Assembly (NCBI RefSeq): GCF_004363075.1
Contig: NZ_SNYN01000006.1
Location: forward strand, 186,001-250,000
From: Actinorugispora endophytica
GTDB taxonomy: Bacteria > Actinomycetota > Actinomycetes > Streptosporangiales > Streptosporangiaceae
Direction: 5' to 3'
DNA length: 64,000 nucleotides
Part shown: positions 22,894 to 30,654 of the stretch, piece after piece
How the letters are laid out: each line of letters opens with the position of its first letter
How positions within the stretch are numbered: position 1 is the first letter of the stretch
The notes under the pieces: model-generated
Database searches by the model: none
What the model was told of the DNA's origin: nothing
Seen by the model: only the letters and a program-made list of their open reading frames with translations
Made by a program: the position numbers and the translations under genes

Positions 22894-22917
22894 CGATCGA
22901 CTGGTGCCAGTCGATCG
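22894..22917. promoter_or_regulatory. perfect operator-like palindrome before DUF418 gene
   Basis: CGATCGACTGG-TG-CCAGTCGATCG: 11-bp perfect arms and a 2-bp centre, ending 19 bp upstream of the DUF418 start codon. Its size and symmetry suit a dimeric (for example TetR/GntR-type) repressor. No regulator gene is adjacent. Confidence 0.55.
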
Positions 22918-23141
22918 TCGCGTCCGCGCCGCCGTCCGCGCGTCCGCGAAAGGGGGGACCCGGGGTCATGCTTTCGAAGGACACGCGGCCACGCCGCCTG
23001 CCGTGGCACCCGGTCGAAGGGTGAGGGGAGGACAGCGTCCCGGGACCACCGGGAGGTTCGGCGCGGAACCCGACGAGCGGGCCGGGGCGCCCCCGGCCAG
23101 GGGACGCCCCGGCCACCGAGGACCACGGAGACGGGGAAGGG

Positions 23142-23606
23142 TCAGATCCGGACCGTGGTGCTGCGCATGATCTCGAACACCGGATGGGCGGCGGCCTCGG
23201 CCTCGAAGTCCTCGACGGAGGACTCGGGGCCGGACCTGAAGTACGGGCCGACCACGACCGCGCGGGGATGGTCGAGGTACTCGCGCAGGACCGGGGCCGC
23301 GCGCTCGGGACCCACCTCGACGACGCTGACCAGCTCGATCCAACCGCCCCGGCGCAGGGTCGCGAAGCCCTCCTTGCGGATGTTGCGCACCCAGCCGACC
23401 TCGCCGTAGGGGGCGACCAGGAAGCGGCCGTCGGTGTTCTCCACCAGGCTCACCGGGGTGGTCCGCAGGAAGCCGGACTTGGCGCCGCGGGTGGTGAGCA
23501 GACGCAGCTCCCGCGGCCCGAAGCCGTACTTGGCGAACCCCCCGACGACGGCGTTGGCGGTGCGCCGCAACCGGGTCGTCTCAAAGCGCTTCGTGCCCTT
23601 TTCCAT
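23142..23606 (-). CDS. deazaflavin (F420)-dependent nitroreductase-family oxidoreductase
   Basis: A 154-aa protein of the Ddn/FDOR-A split-barrel family, which reduces substrates with F420H2. The family pattern is visible as LLTTRGAKSGFLRTTPVSLVE, then GRFLVAPYGEVGWVRNIRKEG and an acidic loop followed by VVGPYFRSGPESS near the end. These contribute the F420 phosphate/deazaflavin contacts in known members. The ATG at 23606 follows AAAGGGAGAG. It is separated from the upstream glutaryl-CoA dehydrogenase gene by the very strong hairpin at 23644, so it is probably transcribed on its own. Substrate unknown. Confidence 0.82.
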   Translation of the reverse strand: MEKGTKRFETTRLRRTANAVVGGFAKYGFGPRELRLLTTRGAKSGFLRTTPVSLVENTDGRFLVAPYGEVGWVRNIRKEGFATLRRGGWIELVSVVEVGPERAAPVLREYLDHPRAVVVGPYFRSGPESSVEDFEAEAAAHPVFEIMRSTTVRI

Positions 23607-23643
23607 CGCATCTCTCCCTTTCACGCTCCCTCCATTGTGGGGC

Positions 23644-23708
23644 GTGCGCGGACTCCCGGGGCGCGGCCCCCGAACGCTTCGGGGGCCGCGCCCCGGGAGT
23701 CCGCGCAC
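23644..23708. terminator. 31-bp perfect hairpin after glutaryl-CoA dehydrogenase gene
   Basis: Perfect 31-bp arms (outer ends GTGCGCGGACTCCC / GGGAGTCCGCGCAC) around a 3-nt loop. It begins 12 nt after the stop of the minus-strand gcdH. Longer than a usual terminator. Confidence 0.75.
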
Positions 23709-23719
23709 CCGGGCGGGCG

Positions 23720-24910
23720 TCAGCGGAACGCGGAGACGCCCGTCACCGCCTGGCCGACGCTGAGCATGTGGATCTCCTCGGTCCCCTCGTAGGTGGCGAC
23801 CGTCTCCAGGTTGAGCATGTGCCGCAGCACCGGGTACTCCAGGGTGATGCCGTTGGCCCCGTGCAGCGAGCGGGCCTTGGCGGCCACCCGCTGGGCGGCC
23901 GCCACGTTGGAGAACTTGCCGAAGCTCACCTGGTTGTGGTGGCAGGCCCCCGCGTCCTTGAGGCGCCCCAGGTGCAGGGCGGTGAGCGAGGCGTGGTTGA
24001 CGTCCACCACCATCTCGGCGAGCTTGCGCTGGGTGAGCTGGAACGCCGCGATGGGGCGGCCGAACTGCTCGCGGGTCGCGGCGTACGACAGCGCCGCCTC
24101 GTAGCAGGCGCGGGCCGCGCCCACCGCGCCCCACAGGATCCCGTAGCGGGCCTCGTTCAGGCAGGACAGCGGGGCGCCCAGCCCTTCGGCCAGCGGCAGC
24201 CGCGCGGACTCGGGCAGGCGGACCCCGTCCAGCACCAGCTCGGAGGTGACCGAGGCGCGCAGCGACAGCTTGCGGTGGATCACGTTGGCGGTGAACCCCG
24301 GCGTGCCGGCGGGCACCACGAAGCCCCGGACGCCGTCGTCGGTGGCGGCCCACACCACGGCCGCGTCGGCGATGGAGCCGTTGGTGATCCACGTCTTGGT
24401 GCCGTCCAGCACCCAGTCCGGGCCGTCGCGGCGGGCCCGGGTGCGCATCGAGCCGGGGTCGCTGCCGGAGTCCGGCTCGGTGAGTCCGAAGCAGCCGATG
24501 AGCTCGCCGGCGGCCATCGGGGGCAGCCACCGGGTCTTCTGCTCCTCGGAGCCGTACATGTGGATCGCGGCCATCGCCAGCGAGCCCTGCACGGAGACGA
24601 AGCTGCGCAGTCCCGAGTCGACCGCCTCCAACTCCCGGCACGCCAGCCCGTAGGCGACCGCGCTGGTCCCGGCGCACCCGTAGCCCTCCAGGTGCATGCC
24701 GAACAGGCCCAGGCCGCCCACGGCCCGGGCCAGGCCGCGCGGGTCGGGGATGGTCCCGGCCTCGAACCAGTCGGCGATGTCCGGCAGCAGCTCGCGGCGG
24801 CAGAACGCGCGCACGGTGTCGCGGACGTCGGTCTCCTCGGGGCTGAGCGAGGAGTCCACGGAGAGGAAGTCCAGGGGGTCGGGGGCGGGCGGCCTGCGTC
24901 GGGTGCTCAT
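23720..24910 (-). CDS. gcdH: glutaryl-CoA dehydrogenase (acyl-CoA dehydrogenase family)
   Basis: FAD enzyme converting glutaryl-CoA to crotonyl-CoA and CO2. The protein follows the glutaryl-CoA dehydrogenase pattern. FAD-binding motif: GCFGLTEPDSGSDP (about residues 138-151) with TKTWITNGSIAD. Subfamily features: KLSLRASVTSELVLDGV, LNEARYGILWGAVGAAR, then REQFGRPIAAFQLTQRKLAEM and the catalytic-base segment NLETVATYEGTEEIHML near the C-terminus. Other acyl-CoA dehydrogenases rarely have both the NARYGIxWG and TYEGT segments. Length 396 aa. It lies 27 bp downstream of the CoA-transferase gene, so the pair probably form an operon for activating and oxidising glutarate or a related dicarboxylate. 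Confidence 0.87.
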   Translation of the reverse strand: MSTRRRPPAPDPLDFLSVDSSLSPEETDVRDTVRAFCRRELLPDIADWFEAGTIPDPRGLARAVGGLGLFGMHLEGYGCAGTSAVAYGLACRELEAVDSGLRSFVSVQGSLAMAAIHMYGSEEQKTRWLPPMAAGELIGCFGLTEPDSGSDPGSMRTRARRDGPDWVLDGTKTWITNGSIADAAVVWAATDDGVRGFVVPAGTPGFTANVIHRKLSLRASVTSELVLDGVRLPESARLPLAEGLGAPLSCLNEARYGILWGAVGAARACYEAALSYAATREQFGRPIAAFQLTQRKLAEMVVDVNHASLTALHLGRLKDAGACHHNQVSFGKFSNVAAAQRVAAKARSLHGANGITLEYPVLRHMLNLETVATYEGTEEIHMLSVGQAVTGVSAFR

Positions 24911-24937
24911 CGGACGGCTCCTGTTCGGTTCGGGTGG

Positions 24938-26179
24938 CTACGAGACGTCGTGCTGGGCGACCACGCCGCGCTCCACGAGCCCGGCGATCTGCTCGGGGCT
25001 CAGGCCCAGGCCCTCCAGCACCGCGACGGAGTGCTGCCCCAGCAGCGGGGGAGCGGGCACGGCCGCGTCGGCCTCGGGCGTGGGCGCGGCGAACCGGAAC
25101 CCGGCCCGGACCAGCTCCAGCTCGCCCAGGGTGGGGTGCGACACGGTCATGGTCGCGGAGTCCCCGGAGGCGTCCGCGGCGCGGATCGCCTCCAGGATCC
25201 CGCGCACCCTGCCCACCGGGACGCCCGCCTCGGTCAGGATCGGGGCCCAGTCGGCGGCGCTCCTGGCCGACAGCGCGGAGGTGATCTCGGCGACCAGCTC
25301 CCCCCGGTGGGCCACCCGGTCGGGGTTGGTGCCGAAGCGCGGGTCCTCGGCGAGGTCGGGGCGGTCGAGCGCGGAGCACAGCCTCCGGTACAGCGAGTCG
25401 TTCCCCGCGGCGACGATGATCTCCCCGTCGCCGGTGGGGAAGGTCTGGTAGGGCACGATGGTGGAGTGGGCCCGGCCGTACCGCTCGGGTTCGCTGCCGG
25501 TGGCCAGAGCCCGCTGCGCGACGTTGACCAGGCTGGACAGCGCCGAGTTGAGCAGCGAGACCTCGACATGCGAGCCCTGCCCGGTCTCCCTGCTCCGCAC
25601 CAGCCCGCCGCAGATCGCCGCGGCGGCGTTCAGGGCGGTGAGCACGTCGGTGATCGGGACGCCGATCTTGGTGGGCGCTCCGCCCGGCTCGCCCGTGGCG
25701 CTCATCAGGCCGCTCTCGCCCTGCACGATCACGTCGAATCCGGGGCGCCCCGGCTGCGCGTGGCCGGAGCTGAACCCGCTGATGGAGCAGTAGACGACCC
25801 TCGGGTTGAGCTTCGAGACGTCGGCGTGGCCGAGACCCAGCCGGTCGGCCACGCCGGGGCGGAAGTTCTGCACCACCACGTCGGCGTCCGCGCACAGCGC
25901 GCGCACCGCGGCCAGGCCGTCGGGGTCCTTGAGGTCCACGGCCAGGCTGCGCTTGCCCCGGTTCAGCGCCAGGTAGTAGGCGGCCTGGTCGCCGGTCCAC
26001 GGCGGCCCCCAGGAGCGGGTGTCGTCGCCGTGCCCGGGGTGCTCCACCTTGACCACGTCCGCGCCCATGTCGGCCAGCAGCATCGTGGCGTAGGGCCCGG
26101 CCAGGACCCGGGACAGGTCCACGACGGTGACTCCGGCGAGCGGTCTGTCCGCGGGGTCTCTCGGGAGCGGTGTGTCCAC
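24938..26179 (-). CDS. CaiB/BaiF (class III) CoA-transferase
   Basis: Transfers CoA between a CoA-thioester and a free acid. Motifs: PLAGVTVVDLSRVLAGPYATMLL at the N-terminus, GADVVKVEHPG, the NRGKRSLAVDLK segment and the catalytic-aspartate neighbourhood TKIGVPITDVLTALNAA. The N-terminal motif and its pairing with glutaryl-CoA dehydrogenase resemble the mammalian GCDH/SUGCT partnership on glutarate; the substrate assignment is inference. The GTG at 26179 has GAGGAGG upstream, giving 413 aa. A longer in-frame reading upstream is Arg/Pro-rich and unconserved. The paralogue at 48393 is alignable over the whole length. Confidence 0.83.
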   Translation of the reverse strand: MDTPLPRDPADRPLAGVTVVDLSRVLAGPYATMLLADMGADVVKVEHPGHGDDTRSWGPPWTGDQAAYYLALNRGKRSLAVDLKDPDGLAAVRALCADADVVVQNFRPGVADRLGLGHADVSKLNPRVVYCSISGFSSGHAQPGRPGFDVIVQGESGLMSATGEPGGAPTKIGVPITDVLTALNAAAAICGGLVRSRETGQGSHVEVSLLNSALSSLVNVAQRALATGSEPERYGRAHSTIVPYQTFPTGDGEIIVAAGNDSLYRRLCSALDRPDLAEDPRFGTNPDRVAHRGELVAEITSALSARSAADWAPILTEAGVPVGRVRGILEAIRAADASGDSATMTVSHPTLGELELVRAGFRFAAPTPEADAAVPAPPLLGQHSVAVLEGLGLSPEQIAGLVERGVVAQHDVS

Positions 26180-26590
26180 CGGTCCGCCTCCTCGGTCTCG
26201 TGGGGGCGCGCGACTGCGGGCACGCCGCCCGGCGTGCGGTCCCGGCGGTGTCGTCGTAGACCGACGACCCCTCGGAGCCACCACCCGGAGGACTCCCTGC
26301 CAGGAGGTGGAGCGGGACGTCCGCGGTGGGAGGGGCCGCCTTCCGGACAGTATCGCCACCCTTCACGAGGGTGTGTCAACCGGGGGCGGAGGGTGACCGT
26401 TTCGGTGCGTTCCTCCCGGTGATCCAGGTCTTTCCGGGGAGCGGGGCCGCGGCTCCGGCCCCGGGGAGGACGGGGCGGACGGGAAGGGGCGGTCGGGACG
26501 AAAGTCCCGTGACGGAAGGCGGCGGGCTGTCAATAACCTGAGAAATACCCGACACATGAATTTCTACGGAAGCGGTACCATCGGGCGCTA
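26180..26590. other. divergent intergenic region
   Basis: 411 bp between the minus-strand CoA-transferase and the plus-strand methyltransferase-like gene. It is GC-rich near the former and richer in A+T near 26530-26580 (CAATAACCTGAGAAATACC), which probably holds the downstream promoter. No gene supported. Confidence 0.4.
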
Positions 26591-27403
26591 GTGACAGAGG
26601 TCACGGTGAACGAGCGCCGACGGATCCGTCCGGGCCCGCTGGCCGTGCCCTGCCGGGCCGACGGTTGGGAGAGCGCGATCAAGACCGAACGGTGGCGGGC
26701 ACCGCACGTCGACGGCGGGCCCCGCCCTCCGGACCCGCCCGGGCCGAGGGTCGTCCGGCTCGACGGCTACCGCGACGGCGTGCCGCGCGGCCCCGGGGAC
26801 GAGGCGGCCGCCCGGACGGCCCGGATCGCGGAGGCCGAGCGCGGGTTCCTGCGCCGGTGCGTGGGCTACCTCGCCACCGACCTGGGGATAAGGCAGTTCG
26901 TCGACTTCGGCTCCCGGGTGCCGCCGCCCGACGGGGTCCACGCCGTCGCCCGGGAGCACCACGCCGACGCCCGCGTCGTGCGGATCGACACCGGGGGAGC
27001 GGTGCCGCTGCACGGCCGGGCGTCGCCGTTCCGGCCCGCGGTCGTCCGGGTCGAACGCCCCGACACCGACGAACTCGCCGCCCGGCTGAGACTGCGCGGC
27101 CTCCTCGACCCGGCCGAACCCGCGGTGGCGCTGCTGGACACCGACCTGCTGCCCCGCGGCGTCGTCGCCCACGACGTGGTGCGCGTCCTGCACTCGGTGC
27201 TCGCCCCCGGCAGCCACCTCGTCATCCGCCAGCAGCCCCTGAACCGGGCCGACCCGTACGCCCGCGAACTCGCGTCCCCGCTCTTCGAGCCGTTCGAGCT
27301 GCTGGAACCGGGCCTGGCCGACCTCGCCTGGTGGCCCTACCCGGACGACGAGGTCTCCGCCACCGGGGTGGGCGTGCTGGCGGGGGTGGCCCGCCGGAGG
27401 TGA
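26591..27403 (+). CDS. divergent SAM-methyltransferase-like protein (Methyltransf_19/DUF574-like)
   Basis: 270-aa protein. The segment AEAERGFLRRCVGYLATDLGIRQFVDFGSRVPP (about residues 80-112) followed by HAVAREHHADARVVRID resembles the actinobacterial DUF574 S-adenosyl methyltransferases, which normally read GIRQFLDIGTGLPT and then VVYVDNDP. Here the glycine-rich SAM loop is FGSRVPP and the acidic VDNDP is RIDTGGA, so SAM binding may be weak or lost. The N-terminal 70 residues are Arg/Pro-rich and unlike the family. GTG at 26591; a second GTG at 26606 is possible. A small hairpin follows the stop. Confidence 0.55.
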   Translation: MTEVTVNERRRIRPGPLAVPCRADGWESAIKTERWRAPHVDGGPRPPDPPGPRVVRLDGYRDGVPRGPGDEAAARTARIAEAERGFLRRCVGYLATDLGIRQFVDFGSRVPPPDGVHAVAREHHADARVVRIDTGGAVPLHGRASPFRPAVVRVERPDTDELAARLRLRGLLDPAEPAVALLDTDLLPRGVVAHDVVRVLHSVLAPGSHLVIRQQPLNRADPYARELASPLFEPFELLEPGLADLAWWPYPDDEVSATGVGVLAGVARRR

Positions 27404-27408
27404 ACCCG

Positions 27409-27426
27409 GCGGCCCCCCGGGGCCGC
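27409..27426. terminator. short convergent hairpin
   Basis: GCGGCCCC-CC-GGGGCCGC in the 26-bp gap between convergent genes. Confidence 0.5.
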
Positions 27427-27429
27427 GGA

Positions 27430-28224
27430 TCAGTCCCCGGCGTCCTCGGCGTCCCAGCGGCGCCAGGTGTCCTGGTACGCCCGGACCAGCCACGCGTTGG
27501 CCCAGTCGTGGTCGGCGTGCGGGGGCAGGTCGGCGTCCTCGGCCAGTACGACCAGGCGCTTCTCCTGCTCCTCGGCGGCGGCCAGCGCCTCCTCCATGCT
27601 GTACCGGCCCTGGCGAAGGTCGCGGATCCACGCCCCCCACGGCTCGGGCATCGGCAGCGTGACGCGGCCGGTCTCCATCAGCTCCACGCCCTGCACGCCC
27701 AGGCGGATCATGTGGCCCGCGAACTTCACGTCGAACCCGTACTCGTCGACGAGTTCGGGGCGGTTGGTGTGCCGCCCGCCGCGCAGGCCCAGCATGCTGT
27801 CGCGCTGGGCGCGCAGGTAGCCCAGGAAGCGCTGCCCGGCCTCCCGGGAGACGAACCGGTCCGCGTTGGCGCGCAGCTCCCGGCCCAGGTCGTCGATGCG
27901 CGTGACCTCCGCGTCGGGCACGAACAGGGGCAGCAGCACGGTGGGGTTGCCCGACAGCGCCAGCCGGGTCCATTTGCGCAGGGAGTAGACGGTCAGGTCC
28001 AGGTCCCCCGGACCCGAGCGAACCCCCTCGGGCCGGGTGCGGAAGACGTACTGCTCGAACGAGCGGAGCCCGACCACGTACTCCGGCGGTTCGACGCAGA
28101 TCCCCATCTCGTCCCGGTCGCCCTGCCCGGCGACGGCGGTACCGTGCACGCCCGAACCGGCCTGGCAGCGCAGGATCGTCCCACGCTCGGCGAGGCGCGC
28201 GAACTCGGGGCTGGAGTGTTTCAT
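27430..28224 (-). CDS. RlaP-like nucleotidyltransferase
   Basis: 264-aa protein with a DNA polymerase beta-type nucleotidyltransferase core: GSGVHGTAVAGQGDRDEMGI, giving G23-S24 followed by D36-R-D38, and a third acidic strand DLDLTVYSLRKW (about residue 76). The helical part LSGNPTVLLPLFV and KFAGHMIRLGVQGVELMETG is characteristic of the COG3541/RlaP group, named for an RNA-repair association in some bacteria. No RNA ligase gene is nearby, so the role is open. It lies between a methyltransferase-like gene and priA. ATG at 28224; the stop is 3 bp from the hairpin at 27409. Confidence 0.72.
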   Translation of the reverse strand: MKHSSPEFARLAERGTILRCQAGSGVHGTAVAGQGDRDEMGICVEPPEYVVGLRSFEQYVFRTRPEGVRSGPGDLDLTVYSLRKWTRLALSGNPTVLLPLFVPDAEVTRIDDLGRELRANADRFVSREAGQRFLGYLRAQRDSMLGLRGGRHTNRPELVDEYGFDVKFAGHMIRLGVQGVELMETGRVTLPMPEPWGAWIRDLRQGRYSMEEALAAAEEQEKRLVVLAEDADLPPHADHDWANAWLVRAYQDTWRRWDAEDAGD

Positions 28225-28394
28225 CTGCGGCTCTTCTCGTCTTGTCAGGGGCGGTGCCGACCCCGGGGCGTGTCCCTTGAATCATTTCGGATCCGCGTCC
28301 GGGAGGCGTCCCGAACCGTTGACGGGAGGAACGCGCCCGCCCGGGAGCGAGCGGCAGCCCGGGCGGTGCTTCCCCGAGCGCTCCGGCCCCGGCG

Positions 28395-30500
28395 TCACAC
28401 GACCTGGAGCGGGTCCATCCGGACCTGGGCCAGCCGCTCGTCCCGGCGCGCGCTGCGGGCCGCGCCCGCGGCCTTGAGAGCGGCGGACAGCTCGCGGGCC
28501 GCGTCCCGGGGGACCCGCAGCAGGGCGCGCTCGGCGCGCTCGGAGCCGGGGCCCGAGCCGACGGGCACGGGGCCGAGGAGTTCGGCGCCCGGCGGCAGGG
28601 CGATCTGGTCCAGCAGCTCGCGCACGTTCGCGGCCTCCCCGGTGACCGAGGCCATCGCCACGGCGGGCGGGAAGCCCAGCTCGCGGCGCTCGGCCAGTTC
28701 GCGCCCGGCGAACCCGGCGGGGTCCCAGCGGACGAACGCCTGGACCACCGGCAGCGCGGCGTCGGCCAGCACCACCACCTGGCCGCCCCGCTCGGCCGGG
28801 CGGACCAGCGCGGCGGCGTTGCACCAGCGGCGCAGCGTCTCCTCCGAGGCGCGCAGGTCCGCCCGGCCCAGCAGCGCCCAGCCGTCCAGGAGCAGCGCCG
28901 CGGTGTAACCGCCCTCGGCGGCCGGTTCGGCGCCCGGGGTCGCCACCACCAGGGCCGGACGCGCCGGGACCTCCGCCAGGACCTCCTCGCGGCCCGACGT
29001 GCGCACCGGGACCGAGGGGAAGGCCCGGCCCAGCTCCTCGGCGGTCCGGCGCGCGCCGACCACGGTGGCGCGCATCCGGGCGTGCTCGCAGTCGGGGCAC
29101 TTCCAGTCGCCGGCGATGTGCCCGCACCAGCGGCAGTACGGCATGGCGTGCGCGCTGCGCAGCGCCAGCGGCCCCTGGCAGGACGGGCAGCGGGCGGGCG
29201 CGCGGCACCGCGCGCAGGCCAGCGCGTTCAGGTAGCCGCGCCGGGGGACCTGGATCAGCACCGGCCCCTCGCGGGCGGCCTCCCGGGCGACGCGCAGCGC
29301 CATGCCGGGCAGCCGGGCCGAGCGGGCCGCCTCGTCGCGGGCGAGTTCGGAGTCGTCCCCGGCGACGCGGATCCGGGGCGCGCGCCGCCGCACCAGGTCG
29401 CGGTCGGCGGCCAGCGGGTGCGCCCACCCCGACTCGACCAGCTGGGCGCCCTCGGTGGTCCGGGTGAACCCGCCGATCAGCGCGGCCGACCGGGCCCGGT
29501 GGGCGCGCAGCGACAGCACGGTGCGGGCGTGCGGGTAGGGCGCGTGCGGGTCGCAGTGCACGTCGTCGCCGTCGTCCCAGAGCACCACCAGGCCCAGGTC
29601 CGCCACCGGCGCGAACATCGCGGCGCGGGTGCCGACCACGACCCGGACGCGGCCGCGCAGGACCGACAGCCAGCGCCGGTAGCGTTCGGCGGGGCCGAGT
29701 TCGGCCGTCAGCGCCGTGTGCCGGTCCGCGCCCAGCCGCGCGGTGAGGGCGGCGTCCACGGCGGCGACGTCCCGGCCGTCGGGGACCACGACGAGCACCC
29801 CGCGCCCGGAGGCGAGGGCGGCGTCCGCGGCCGCCGCGACCGGCGCGCACCAGTCCGATCCCGGGATCGCGCCCCACACCGCGCGCGGGGCCTTGCCCTC
29901 CCGCAGCGCGGCCAGGAACGCGGGCCCCGCCGGGTAGTCGGCCCACGGCCCCGGGCCGGACCGCGTCGCGTCGCCGGAGTCCGCGGCCGCGCCGCCCCCG
30001 GTCCCGGGGGCGGCCGGTTCGGCGGTCGGCTCCGCGTCCGCGCTCCCGGGCGGGGGCTCCTTCTCGACGCGGGCGTGCCGCGGCGGTACGGCCAGGCGCA
30101 GCACGTCGTTGAGCGTGCCCGCGTAGCGGTCGGCGACGGCGCGGGCCAGCGCGGCGATCTCGGGGGTGAGCACGGGCTCGGGGGAGACCACCTGGTGCAG
30201 GTAGGAAAGACGGCCCTGGAACCCGGACTCGGCGACCCGTTCGAGGAGGAAACCGTCCAGGGTCTGGCCGTTGAACCGGACCCGGACCCGGCACCCCGGC
30301 ACGGCGGCCTCGTCCATGGTGTCGGGGACCTGGTAGTCGAACGGCCGGTCCAGATGCGGCAGCGGGGTGTCCACGACGACGCGCGCCACGGGCAGCGTCG
30401 CGGCGGGCCTGCGCGGCCGGGGGGCCTTCCCGCGCGCGGCCTCCTTGGCGCGTGGCACGTCGAAAAGGGCTTCCTCACCGGAGCCCGCGTGATCGGTCAT
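28395..30500 (-). CDS. priA: actinobacterial PriA-like primosomal protein
   Basis: 701-aa PriA homologue: N-terminal 3'-DNA-binding domain (PVARVVVDTPLPHLDRPFDY, RVRVRFNGQTLDGFLLE), a central helicase-like region, and an eight-cysteine zinc module with CARC, CPSC, CRWC and CPDC (about residues 450-490). The Walker A Gly-Lys-Thr and DEAH box of active PriA are not visible: the corresponding stretches read GRGVLVVVPDGRD and LGLVVLWDDGDD. This fits the annotation of actinobacterial PriA as lacking helicase activity. A Pro/Ala/Gly-rich insert follows the DNA-binding domain (about 150-190). ATG at 30500, with TAAGAC 11 nt upstream as a -10 candidate. Confidence 0.85.
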   Translation of the reverse strand: MTDHAGSGEEALFDVPRAKEAARGKAPRPRRPAATLPVARVVVDTPLPHLDRPFDYQVPDTMDEAAVPGCRVRVRFNGQTLDGFLLERVAESGFQGRLSYLHQVVSPEPVLTPEIAALARAVADRYAGTLNDVLRLAVPPRHARVEKEPPPGSADAEPTAEPAAPGTGGGAAADSGDATRSGPGPWADYPAGPAFLAALREGKAPRAVWGAIPGSDWCAPVAAAADAALASGRGVLVVVPDGRDVAAVDAALTARLGADRHTALTAELGPAERYRRWLSVLRGRVRVVVGTRAAMFAPVADLGLVVLWDDGDDVHCDPHAPYPHARTVLSLRAHRARSAALIGGFTRTTEGAQLVESGWAHPLAADRDLVRRRAPRIRVAGDDSELARDEAARSARLPGMALRVAREAAREGPVLIQVPRRGYLNALACARCRAPARCPSCQGPLALRSAHAMPYCRWCGHIAGDWKCPDCEHARMRATVVGARRTAEELGRAFPSVPVRTSGREEVLAEVPARPALVVATPGAEPAAEGGYTAALLLDGWALLGRADLRASEETLRRWCNAAALVRPAERGGQVVVLADAALPVVQAFVRWDPAGFAGRELAERRELGFPPAVAMASVTGEAANVRELLDQIALPPGAELLGPVPVGSGPGSERAERALLRVPRDAARELSAALKAAGAARSARRDERLAQVRMDPLQVV

Positions 30501-30654
30501 AGGTGGCTCCAGTCTTACCAGAGGCCGCCGACAGGGACGGCCGGGCGGACGGCGGACACCACGGGCGCCGGACGAGCCGCGCCGCGGTTCCCGGCAAGCC
30601 GGGAAAAGGCGGAAAGCCCGGCCCCGGCGCCGGGACGCGTGCCACGCTGGTGGC

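Noticed and set aside
21649-30500. The accessory block between metK and priA as a genomic island or prophage
   Set aside because: There is no integrase, tRNA target, phage gene or clear shift in base composition; genes are ordinary metabolic and membrane proteins.
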